Source: UBA12481 sp942493265 (GTDB taxonomy: Bacteria > Bacteroidota > Bacteroidia > Bacteroidales > UBA12481). From it: a stretch of 64,000 nt of DNA. The first letter of the stretch is position 1. Every line of letters starts with the position of its first letter. This document shows positions 1 through 7,853 of this stretch, piece after piece. Where the stretch lies: the NCBI GenBank assembly GCA_942493265.1, contig OW818688.1:3596001-3660000 (forward strand), in the 5' to 3' direction. The notes beneath the pieces are model-generated. The model did not search any database. It had not been told where the DNA came from and was given only the letters and a program-made list of their open reading frames with translations. The position numbers were made by a program, and so were the translations under genes.

Positions 1-2390
1 GTGGTGAAATCATCCATCTCCAGGTATTGCTGCTTATACTGGATTTTATGCTGCCAGGGATTACCGGTTTTCAATCCTGATAATTCAAACAGTTTGTACA
101 TGGCTGTCATGAAATACATATCATCCTTCTTGAATGATTTTGTTTCCAGAGACAGGTAATCTACTGTCAGAACATTAGAGGTGAGTCGCTTGGTCAGCAA
201 TTCATTTGTGGGAGGGATAATCTCTTCAGAATCTGAACCTTTGATATTTTTCGATTTTGTGCCTGAAGCATCATTACCAGCAAGAATAAGTTTGCTGCCG
301 CCGGGGGGGACGGTAACCCTAAAGCTTATCATCCCGGGTTTTTTAAGAAATGAAACCGCAGTGAGCTGGCCATCCTTAAGATCGATTTCGGAAAGTCCCT
401 TTGCTTTTATTTCAATTTCCGCCTCAGCCGCATGTGACAGATCAGAATTTACCAGAAACAGTAACTGACCGTCATCCAATATCCTCCGCTGATGGAAAAG
501 CTGCCCTTTTGATTTATCAGCCTGAACTAAAGAGAATTCAGGATTTATTAGATATTGCTGAACATGATCGGACCGAACATCATCTCCATTTATCCAGTTT
601 ACAGGATATTTGGCGGCTAGATTTTTGAGTGCATTATTTGGACTTCCATCGATATAATCAATGGAATCAGACAAGCACAGGACGGTATAACCATCAGATA
701 AATAGTTTTTCAGGAATGCCAGGGTGGTGCTTTCAATATTTCGGATTCCCGGAGGTAATATGATATGATCATAAATCCGGTTCCTGATTTTCAGGCCGTC
801 CTTATGGGTTTCAGCAAATCTTTTAATCACCTGTTCTGATCCCAGATCATATTCAACATGGTCGCTTTCAATGGTTTGAAGAAATTTCTTGAATGTTGTG
901 GATAGTTTAAAAATACGCTGATCATCCTTTACGGTGGTATGGTACATCCAGGCGGTTGTATTTGGCTGAATGATCAGCAGATTATTGATCTGTTCCCCGG
1001 CCGACATGGCCAGGCATATCCGTCCGATATAATCACCCAGAAGAGAGAAATTATCCCACCAGGGGGCCTGGTAGCTGAATGACGGTGGGTAATCGAATTT
1101 TCTCACTCCCTGCATACTGAAGTAGGACAGGTGAGGGTTTACGAAGTTCACTCCCAGAACAACTTCCCAGTCGACCAGTCTTTTCAGCTCGGCAAAACTG
1201 ATCTGCCAGCCTGCACCGCCCCATGTTTCACTTAAGCGCCGGTTCCAGCCGGATTGATTGGCAGCACTTCCCAGTTCGCGGATTGCCCTGGTATTGCCGA
1301 ATTGCCCCTCCATTCCTGTTGAATCATAGGCTCGTCCGAGCATATCAACGCCCGGCATCTGATGATACATGTAAAATGCAGATTCATCAATTCCATCGCC
1401 GGGGTAAGGCCATCCATGTTCCCAATAGTGACCGGTCCAGGCAAGGTTATTCTGCTCGCAGTAATTATACCAGGGAACGGCCCATCTGTCAAGAAACATT
1501 TCGAGGAGGAGAGTATAATAATCATGGCGTACCATGGTAAAGTTGTCGGTTTCCTCAACCAGGGATTGCAATTCCGGCTCGAGCCGATAACCCCATCTCA
1601 TTTCGAACTGATCAAACAGGTCAGGGGTCCATCTGATCACTGTTTCCGGGCCCTTGGCTGCTTCCAGGTTGGGTTCATCAGTGAAGATGCCTGGTAATGT
1701 TTTGCCGAAATCCTCACGGTTGTATTTTTCATAACCCTCCATGGTAACCTTCATGAAAGTATCGGTAACACCCAGATACAGCAGGTCGACATATGGGAAT
1801 CCGCCATACCAGTAGGAGGGTTTAGGGAAGGTCCGGTAAAAAACGTAATAAACTGGCTTCTTGTCAGGGTTTTTTACTTTTTCCGACTGTTTCAGCAGCA
1901 CCTCAACAGGCAGGTCGGCTATTTCATTCAGGTTTTGGGTAATTTTTAAACCCAGGCCGGAACCATGCTGGTAAGAATCCGGGAATCGGGCCTGGACATG
2001 ACCGCCGGCAAATCCGCTAGGGTAGGAGTTTTCATCATAAATCCAGACCTGCATGTCCAAAGTTTTAGCGGTTTGAACCGTAAACTGGAAAAGTTCATTC
2101 CAGTCTTTTGATAAATATTCGGTGACCAAGCCTGGTCTTGGATGAATAAAAACACCTCCGAGGCCTCCCTCCTTAAATTTCTTAAGCTGAAATTCAATTC
2201 CCTCGCGGGTTATTTTATCATTCCAATCCCACAATGGGGCTGCACGATAGGTGGACGGTGGATCTGCAATTAATTGGACCAGCGTTTTACTGTCAGATAC
2301 TTTAGACGGTTCCGGGTGATCGGTTTTAGTATTACAGGAAATGGCCAACAGGATTAGCACAATCACAGGGGGCAACAGGCTTCTTTTCAT
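1..2390 (-). CDS. GH106-like glycoside hydrolase lipoprotein (3' end beyond window)
   Basis: The frame is open from an ATG at 2390 to the left edge, giving about 796 residues without a stop, so the C-terminus is missing. The protein starts MKRSLLPPVIVLILLAISC, a lipoprotein signal with lipobox AISC, so it is probably anchored in the outer membrane or periplasm. The N-terminal region (PLWDWNDKITREGI, GGVFIHPRPGL, VWIYDENSYPSGFAGG) is typical of the large Bacteroidota glycosyl hydrolases assigned to PF17132/GH106, whose characterised members are alpha-L-rhamnosidases; that family link is recalled, not searched. The region about residues 250-330 carries LPGIFTDEPNL, a conserved acidic stretch of this group. 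It is separated from the PepSY gene by about 115 bp. The substrate cannot be told from sequence alone. Confidence 0.78.
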   Translation of the reverse strand, partial: MKRSLLPPVIVLILLAISCNTKTDHPEPSKVSDSKTLVQLIADPPSTYRAAPLWDWNDKITREGIEFQLKKFKEGGLGGVFIHPRPGLVTEYLSKDWNELFQFTVQTAKTLDMQVWIYDENSYPSGFAGGHVQARFPDSYQHGSGLGLKITQNLNEIADLPVEVLLKQSEKVKNPDKKPVYYVFYRTFPKPSYWYGGFPYVDLLYLGVTDTFMKVTMEGYEKYNREDFGKTLPGIFTDEPNLEAAKGPETVIRWTPDLFDQFEMRWGYRLEPELQSLVEETDNFTMVRHDYYTLLLEMFLDRWAVPWYNYCEQNNLAWTGHYWEHGWPYPGDGIDESAFYMYHQMPGVDMLGRAYDSTGMEGQFGNTRAIRELGSAANQSGWNRRLSETWGGAGWQISFAELKRLVDWEVVLGVNFVNPHLSYFSMQGVRKFDYPPSFSYQAPWWDNFSLLGDYIGRICLAMSAGEQINNLLIIQPNTTAWMYHTTVKDDQRIFKLSTTFKKFLQTIESDHVEYDLGSEQVIKRFAETHKDGLKIRNRIYDHIILPPGIRNIESTTLAFLKNYLSDGYTVLCLSDSIDYIDGSPNNALKNLAAKYPVNWINGDDVRSDHVQQYLINPEFSLVQADKSKGQLFHQRRILDDGQLLFLVNSDLSHAAEAEIEIKAKGLSEIDLKDGQLTAVSFLKKPGMISFRVTVPPGGSKLILAGNDASGTKSKNIKGSDSEEIIPPTNELLTKRLTSNVLTVDYLSLETKSFKKDDMYFMTAMYKLFELSGLKTGNPWQHKIQYKQQYLEMDDFT

Positions 2391-2506
2391 GAAGGGAAGA
2401 ATTTATATCAAATATAAAAGATTCCTTCATACCCTGCCTGAAACTTATGATCCAAAAATCAGAATTGATATCCTAATCTTTGTTTTTCCGCGTTGTAGCC
2501 TCAATT

Positions 2507-4072
2507 TTACTGATCGGCCACTGACTTGAGTGCTTTGCGCTTTCTACGGTAAGGTATCCACCAGGCAAAGAATCCGGTAACCAGAATCAGCAGCATGGCT
2601 AATCCGGTTAAGGGTACTATCAGGATATAAAATTTCCCTATGATGAATTCGTAAATGCGTCCGGTATGTACTTCCAGAGCTGTATTCCAGAGGGATAGGG
2701 GACTATTATCCAGGATAGCCGGGGGCATCGGAGGAAAACTGGCGGATGCATCGTTTGCGAGAACACCCCGGCCATAATCAAATGTAAACTCATTTCCATT
2801 GGCATGCCTGATGTAACCTGAGACGGCTGTGGCACCGAAAGGGGGGGCGCCTGCAGAACTGACCATTGCAGGCATTTTTGTGATGTAATCCTGAATGATT
2901 CCCAGGTCCGGTATCCAGCGGAATATCCCACTGAAACTCCCGATCAGGTATTCGCCAGCTGCCGGATTTTCAAATACTGTGATTCCCATGACACTTAAAG
3001 GGGGCTGCACAGGAAATTTCCGCAGTGTGGTTGAAAACGAATCGTCGGAGTAATAAATTCCTTCAGAGGTTGCCAGAACAAATCGGTTTGATCCCTTGTC
3101 ATACAGGATGTCGCGAAAGCAATCAAACCAGGGATTCGGATTGTCGAGCTCGGAAAATCTGATCTTCGAAACTTTTGAACTGGCGATGGGTATCAGGAGC
3201 GGAGGCCTCAGAAACATGCCGGTAACCGTGGTGATCAGCAAGATTACAATAGCCCAGGATCCCAATCTGTTATGCCATTTTAATGAGAATTTATTAACTT
3301 TTTTAATACCTGAACCTGTTGTTTTTTTGACTCTCTTCAGGAGATGCGGAGCCAGCCAGTAAAACAGACCGGTGATGGAAATTATGATCACGATCAGGCC
3401 AACTGCATCAACCAGCAATCTTCCCGCTTTACCGTAGATTTCACCGCTGTGAATTACCCAGAGAGTTCTGAAAAGTCCGGTTTTATTGTCGTAATCTTCC
3501 CCTGCCGGGATATTGGTTTTGTTGAAAACCAGGTTGGCTGAATGCCTGTTTGCCACTAGAAGGTTGGATCGCGTTAAAACCAGAAGGGAATCTCCTTTTT
3601 CCACAACCTTTAATATTCGTTCTTCATTAACCGGCAGCGGTATTTTTTTCCAGCCGGCTCTGAATTCGTACAAACCAAAAAGGGTCCCCGCAAAAATCCG
3701 GTGGTCAGTGGTCTGGATCAGGCTGCTTATCTTTCTGTTATCTATACCTTTAGGGAAACCATCATTGAAATCACTGAATGTTTTATAATCGGCATCCGTT
3801 TTCCATATCCCTATGTTTCCGTAAAGCAGCACTGTATCTGCCGATAATTGTATCTGCGATTTTACAGCTGCAAGATTCCAGTTTGTATACCTGTAATTTG
3901 CCGGAAGGCTTTTCCGGTTAACATCGATAGATGAAAATTGCTGGCGATGGTTCAGGATGATGCCTGACAGTGCGAAGAAAAAAATAAAGAAAGTGAAAAT
4001 CAGGGCCGGCCATTTGTGATATTTCCGGAACCATTTCAGGGCGCGATCTTTGGTACTGGTATTTGCCTTCAT
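2507..4072 (-). CDS. PepSY-associated membrane protein
   Basis: This encodes about 521 residues of the PepSY_TM class. The first membrane segment (ALIFTFFIFFFALSGIILNH) follows a basic start, a second hydrophobic stretch (LLVDAVGLIVIIISITGLFYWL) lies near residue 225, a third (WAIVILLITTVTGMFL) near 280, and a last one (FYILIVPLTGLAMLLILVTGFFAWW) near the C-terminus. Two long periplasmic loops contain repeated beta-propeller-like stretches (VLLYGNIGIWKTDADYK, FVLATSEGIYYSDDSF). Members often sit with iron or heme uptake genes and some act as ferric-siderophore reductases, but nothing here confirms that role. An upstream ATG at 4105 would add 11 residues; ATG 4072 (MKANTSTKDRALKWF) is preferred because it puts the basic segment just before the first helix. 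Confidence 0.75.
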   Translation of the reverse strand: MKANTSTKDRALKWFRKYHKWPALIFTFFIFFFALSGIILNHRQQFSSIDVNRKSLPANYRYTNWNLAAVKSQIQLSADTVLLYGNIGIWKTDADYKTFSDFNDGFPKGIDNRKISSLIQTTDHRIFAGTLFGLYEFRAGWKKIPLPVNEERILKVVEKGDSLLVLTRSNLLVANRHSANLVFNKTNIPAGEDYDNKTGLFRTLWVIHSGEIYGKAGRLLVDAVGLIVIIISITGLFYWLAPHLLKRVKKTTGSGIKKVNKFSLKWHNRLGSWAIVILLITTVTGMFLRPPLLIPIASSKVSKIRFSELDNPNPWFDCFRDILYDKGSNRFVLATSEGIYYSDDSFSTTLRKFPVQPPLSVMGITVFENPAAGEYLIGSFSGIFRWIPDLGIIQDYITKMPAMVSSAGAPPFGATAVSGYIRHANGNEFTFDYGRGVLANDASASFPPMPPAILDNSPLSLWNTALEVHTGRIYEFIIGKFYILIVPLTGLAMLLILVTGFFAWWIPYRRKRKALKSVADQ

Positions 4073-4335
4073 TTGATTTGTATTCGGTTGTAAAACTAAT
4101 AACAATCCGATAAAAAGACAAATAAGTATTTAAATAAAATCAAATTTTCATATCGCTGATGCCGAACTGATCCATCGGAAAATTGACAAACCCGGTTTTT
4201 AAGGCTGGCGACTCTTTTGAAAATCGGAAATCACTGGATGAAGGATGGTTCATTTACAGCATTTTTTATATGTCGGAGATATCAGTGGTTTTTCTATTTT
4301 CGCAGTTAATTATAGCCATACAAAATAGGAATATT

Positions 4336-4560
4336 ATGGAATTCAAGTGTTTTGACTGTTATGTAGTTTTTGAAGCCGAAGGGAAAAAGGTGGAATACAT
4401 TGATCCTACTTACGGTCCGTGCAGCAGAATTGTGGCTGAATGCCCCGTTTGCGGCTCGGAGTCCACTGAATACCGTAAACCAAAACCGTCAAAAGGTACC
4501 CGCGAACCTGAAAATTCATGCCCTTCCTATCATAACGGATCGTGCAGCTGTTGTCATTAA
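4336..4560 (+). CDS. Small cysteine-rich zinc-ribbon-like protein
   Basis: This 74-residue protein begins MEFKCFDCYVVFEAEGKK. It has CxxC pairs at the N-terminus (CFDC) and centre (CPVC), plus a C-terminal cluster (NSCPSYHNGSCSCCH), so it probably binds zinc or another metal. The reading frame is open further upstream to 4183, but the ATG at 4336 makes a compact protein in which the first CxxC sits where zinc ribbons usually start. The product is not recognised as a named family. It lies alone between the divergent PepSY gene and the LexA-like regulator. The 230 bp upstream (4106-4335) hold no other feature I can support. Confidence 0.6.
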   Translation: MEFKCFDCYVVFEAEGKKVEYIDPTYGPCSRIVAECPVCGSESTEYRKPKPSKGTREPENSCPSYHNGSCSCCH

Positions 4561-4657
4561 AAACTACCAGATCACTTTTTTTTCCCACGTGATCGGCAAA
4601 TTTAACTCTTAGATTGTAATCAAAATATTTCTTATCTTTCGGTCAAAATTGAAAGAT

Positions 4658-5449
4658 ATGTTTATTCAATCCAATATCAGATTTTTACGCAAAAGAAGGG
4701 GACGAACACAGGATGATGTGTCCAACTTCCTGGGAATGAAGCGTTCTACGTATGCAGGTTATGAAAATGGAGTGGCTGAGCCAGGGATCAACGAACTTAA
4801 GCTGTTCTCCGATTATTTCCGCATTTCGATGGATACACTGGTACGGGTTGACTTGACCACGCTTTCGGAAAGTCAGATGAGCCAGCTTGAAGATGGTTTT
4901 GACGTATACATCAAAGGCAGTCAGCTGAGAATTCTGGCCACCACGGTCGACACCCGGAACCGTGACAATATTGAGCTGGTTGCCGAAAAGGCCAAAGCCG
5001 GCTATAAGAGAGGTTATGCTGATCCTGAATACATTCGGGAATTGCCGGTTTTTCAGTTGCCTTTTCTTTCGCCAGAGCGGAAATACCGGACTTTTCAGAT
5101 CAGCGGGGATTCCATGAAACCCATACCCGACGGATCATATATAACAGGTGAATTTGTCGAGAACTGGGATTACCTTAAAAACGGCGATCCCTGCATTATT
5201 TTAACCAAGGATGAGGGTCTGGTGTTTAAATTGATTGAAAAGGACTTCCGTCACAAGCAGTTTGTTCTTCATTCGCTCAACCGCGAGTATGAGTCCTTTC
5301 CGGTAGCGGTTGATGAAATCACGGAAATTTGGAAATTCATACACTACATCAGCTCAGAAATGCCGGAAAAGGTTCCTTTAGAACACGAACTCTTTGCTGC
5401 GATCGCCAATCTGAAAAAGGATGTTGCTGAAATTAAGGACAGAGGATGA
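4658..5449 (+). CDS. XRE-family regulator with LexA-like S24 domain
   Basis: Residues 5-60 form a helix-turn-helix of the XRE/HTH_3 type (IRFLRKRRGRTQDDVSNFLG, then YENGVAEPGINELKLFSDYF). Residues about 145-225 form an S24/LexA-like domain with the serine motif FQISGDSMKPIPDGSYI and a lysine in GLVFKLIEKDF, the dyad that carries out self-cleavage in LexA and phage repressors. Whether this protein self-cleaves is not known; many Bacteroidota relatives keep the fold as a ligand or dimerisation domain. A TTG at 4649 is also in frame, but ATG 4658 starts directly at the HTH. The nuclease gene begins 3 bp after its stop, so the two are probably co-transcribed, which hints at a DNA-repair link. Confidence 0.8.
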   Translation: MFIQSNIRFLRKRRGRTQDDVSNFLGMKRSTYAGYENGVAEPGINELKLFSDYFRISMDTLVRVDLTTLSESQMSQLEDGFDVYIKGSQLRILATTVDTRNRDNIELVAEKAKAGYKRGYADPEYIRELPVFQLPFLSPERKYRTFQISGDSMKPIPDGSYITGEFVENWDYLKNGDPCIILTKDEGLVFKLIEKDFRHKQFVLHSLNREYESFPVAVDEITEIWKFIHYISSEMPEKVPLEHELFAAIANLKKDVAEIKDRG

Positions 5450-5452
5450 TTT

Positions 5453-6811
5453 ATGTTTGCGGTTATTGATACTGAAACTACCGGTGGCAGTCCGAAAAAC
5501 GATAAGATCACCGAAATCGCCGTTTTTATTCATGATGGATTAACCATTGTTGATGAGTTTATTACGCTTGTCAACCCTGAAGTCAATATTCCCTATTACA
5601 TAACAGGATTAACCGGGATAACCAATGAAATGGTGTCGGATGCGCCGAAATTCTACGAGATTGCCCGAAAGATCGTTGAACTGACTGAGGACAAGATCTT
5701 TGTTGCTCATAATGTGAATTTTGATTATAGTTTTATCCGAAACGAATTTAAGGAACTGGGGTATGAATTCAACCGGAAAACCCTGGATACCGTTAGACTG
5801 GCCCGGCAGGTGGTGCCAGGCTTACCCTCCTATTCACTGGGTAAACTATGCGCTTCCATCGGGATACCTCTGAATAACCGCCATCGGGCAGGGGGTGATG
5901 CCCTGGCAACCGTGAAGTTGCTCGAGGAGCTTCTCACCCGTGACCAAAAGAAAATTGCGGCAAAAATTCTCAAACCTGGTCATCCGGAAGGACTCAATGA
6001 ATACATCACTAAAAAAGTATTGAACAAACTTCCGGAAGAAACTGGTGTCTACTATTTCTGGAACGACAAGCAGGAGCTGATCTACATTGGGAAAAGCAAG
6101 GATATCCGTACCAGAATCTTTCAGCACCTTCACAACCAAAGCACCCGGAAAGCTATGGAAATGCGGGATAAGATCGCAGATATTACCTGGGAACTTACTG
6201 GAAATGAGCTGATAGCGTTGCTGCTTGAGTCGGATGAGATTAAAAAGCACAAACCCATTTATAACCGGATGCAGCGCCGGAGTATTTTTAATTTCGGATT
6301 GTATTCGTTTGAGGACCAGAATGGATACATCAATTTTTCTATTAGCAGTACCAATGAAACAGAGCCCCCGTTAACCACTTTTACTTCCAAAAGGGAAGGA
6401 CGCGAAATGCTGACACAATGGGTGGAGGACTATAAATTATGTCACAGATTATCAGGGCTGTATGATTCCGCCGGCCCCTGTTTTCATAAAGGCATCGGTG
6501 AGTGTTATGGTGCCTGCACCGGTGAGGAGCCTGCAGAATCATACAACCGGCGGGTGCAGAGTTTTCTGAAAAGATTTGAATATGATCATCAGGACTTTCT
6601 GATTATCGATAAAGGAAAATCAAAAGGTGAAATCGGGGTGGTCTGTATTGAAAAGGGACAATACCGAGGCTTTGGCTATGCTGATGCCCAATTGGAGAAT
6701 CATAGTGAAATTCTTCGCGATGCGATTCGCTTTTATCCCGACAATCGGGATATACATGCCGTGATTCGTCTATATTTGCGCAAGAACAATGCGAAAGTTA
6801 TTCCATTATGA
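5453..6811 (+). CDS. DEDDh exonuclease fused to GIY-YIG (UvrC-like) nuclease
   Basis: The 452-residue protein has two nuclease parts. Residues 1-165 are a DnaQ-like 3'-5' exonuclease: FAVIDTETTGG (ExoI, DxE), VAHNVNFDYSFIRNEF (ExoII) and HRAGGDALAT (ExoIII). Residues about 192-280 are a GIY-YIG domain: TGVYYFWNDKQELIYIGKSK, with R in DIRTRIFQH and a conserved ESDEIKKHKPIYN. After this comes a UvrC-like cysteine block (LCHRL, GPCFHKGIGECYGAC) followed by a UvrC-type flanking helix region. This architecture is known in Bacteroidota and related to Cho/UvrC repair nucleases. It follows the LexA-like gene by 3 bp and overlaps the next start by 4 bp (ATGA), so the three form an operon. Confidence 0.85.
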   Translation: MFAVIDTETTGGSPKNDKITEIAVFIHDGLTIVDEFITLVNPEVNIPYYITGLTGITNEMVSDAPKFYEIARKIVELTEDKIFVAHNVNFDYSFIRNEFKELGYEFNRKTLDTVRLARQVVPGLPSYSLGKLCASIGIPLNNRHRAGGDALATVKLLEELLTRDQKKIAAKILKPGHPEGLNEYITKKVLNKLPEETGVYYFWNDKQELIYIGKSKDIRTRIFQHLHNQSTRKAMEMRDKIADITWELTGNELIALLLESDEIKKHKPIYNRMQRRSIFNFGLYSFEDQNGYINFSISSTNETEPPLTTFTSKREGREMLTQWVEDYKLCHRLSGLYDSAGPCFHKGIGECYGACTGEEPAESYNRRVQSFLKRFEYDHQDFLIIDKGKSKGEIGVVCIEKGQYRGFGYADAQLENHSEILRDAIRFYPDNRDIHAVIRLYLRKNNAKVIPL

Positions 6812-7026
6812 TAATCTGTGGCACCTTAGGCTTTTTTGAGATAATCCTGATCCTGATTGTACTGGTAGTTGTTCTGTTTCCAACAGCCAGGATGATACTC
6901 AGCAGGAAGGAAAATTATACAGAGAAACTCGACCAGCTGGAACGTCTGGAAAGAATGTTCCGCGACGGGACCCTGTCCAAAAGGCAGTTCAACCGGCAAA
7001 AAGCAAAAATTTTGCGTAAACGCTAA
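6808..7026 (+). CDS. Small membrane protein with SHOCT-like tail
   Basis: The 72-residue protein has one hydrophobic segment at residues 8-28 (GFFEIILILIVLVVVLFP) followed by a charged helix and a C-terminal stretch LERMFRDGTLSKRQFNRQK. The pattern of short helix, glycine-threonine-leucine, then a second basic helix resembles the SHOCT motif, which is found at termini of small membrane proteins and often mediates oligomerisation. The start ATG overlaps the stop of the nuclease gene (ATGA), so it is probably translated by coupling. No function is assigned; co-transcription with a repair-type nuclease is the only clue. Confidence 0.6.
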   Translation: MIICGTLGFFEIILILIVLVVVLFPTARMILSRKENYTEKLDQLERLERMFRDGTLSKRQFNRQKAKILRKR

Positions 7027-7040
7027 AAACGCAAAACCAT

Positions 7041-7064
7041 GTAGGGGCGATCCCGCGGGCACCC
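7041..7064. repeat. GC-rich intergenic palindromic element
   Basis: The 62-bp gap between two plus-strand genes contains a G/C-rich stretch beginning GTAGGGGCGATCCCGCGGG and ending CACCC, with a perfect CCCGCGGG core at 7052-7059. Its composition differs from the AT-rich spacers elsewhere. It resembles short GTAGGGGCG-type intergenic repeats that I recall from many bacterial genomes, but only one copy is seen in this window. Confidence 0.25.
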
Positions 7065-7088
7065 ATTAAACCATAAAGAACCGAGGTT

Positions 7089-7820
7089 ATGAGGAGCAAA
7101 TTGTTAATTATAATATTGCTGGTACTGGGGGCTGTGAACGGATCGGCACAGAAAGGGTTTGAAAGTGATACCATCAAAACCCCGGCGGGTGATCTTGTGA
7201 TCACTTTTATTGGTCATGCCTCCCTGATGTTTGAATATCAGGACAGGCTTGTATATATCGATCCTGTGATGCAGATAGCGGACTATACCCAAATGCCAAA
7301 GGCTGATGCCATTCTTATAACCCATGAGCATGGTGATCACCTTGATCCGGTTGCCATAGAGAAAATCTCGAAGCCTGAAACCGGAATTTTTCTTACTAAG
7401 CTTTGCTTCGACAAGCTGAAGAAGGGAACGGTGTGTCCGAACGGGGGCTATTTTATTGCAGCCGGATTTCCTGTAGAAACGATTGCCGCTTACAATACGA
7501 GTGGTGTGCGCGGGAACGGTAAACCCTATCACCCTAAAGGAGAGGGTAATGGTTATGTCATTTCTTTTGGACCCCTTAAGGTTTATGTTGCAGGTGATAC
7601 CGAATTGAATGCTGAAATGTCTAAACTGAAAAACATCGATATCGCTTTTCTTCCGATCGGCCTTCCGTATACCATGGATCCTAGCCTGGCTGTGGAAGCG
7701 GCTAAATTGTTGAAATTGAAAATTCTATATCCGTACCATTTTAATAATTCCGAACCTGAATCTGTTTTGCGATCTTTATTGGGTTCTCCTATTGAGGTAA
7801 GGATCAGGTCAATGAAATAA
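7089..7820 (+). CDS. Secreted metallo-beta-lactamase-fold hydrolase
   Basis: The 243-residue protein opens with a signal peptide (MRSKLLIIILLVLGAVNGSAQ), so it is predicted to be exported. The metal-binding signature THEHGDHLD sits near residue 78, preceded by ITFIGHASLMFEY, a pattern of the UlaG/YtnP-type MBL subgroup. Later metal ligands appear in VYVAGDTELNAEM (Asp) and LYPYHFNN (His). The substrate is unknown; UlaG relatives are lactonases, but others cleave phosphodiesters or N-acyl compounds. It precedes the GH92 gene by 33 bp on the same strand and could be co-transcribed with it. Confidence 0.75.
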   Translation: MRSKLLIIILLVLGAVNGSAQKGFESDTIKTPAGDLVITFIGHASLMFEYQDRLVYIDPVMQIADYTQMPKADAILITHEHGDHLDPVAIEKISKPETGIFLTKLCFDKLKKGTVCPNGGYFIAAGFPVETIAAYNTSGVRGNGKPYHPKGEGNGYVISFGPLKVYVAGDTELNAEMSKLKNIDIAFLPIGLPYTMDPSLAVEAAKLLKLKILYPYHFNNSEPESVLRSLLGSPIEVRIRSMK

Positions 7821-7853
7821 TTTTAAAGGTTTATATCAATCAAATCAATATCC

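Noticed and set aside
1..2390. Possible frameshift or pseudogene of the GH106-like gene
   Set aside because: The frame stays open for the parts translated, to the left edge, with family motifs in order; it is only cut by the window border.
4561..4600. GATCAC/GTGATC hairpin after the small cysteine-rich gene
   Set aside because: Only six base pairs, the T-run lies in the loop and not after the stem, so it does not look like a terminator.
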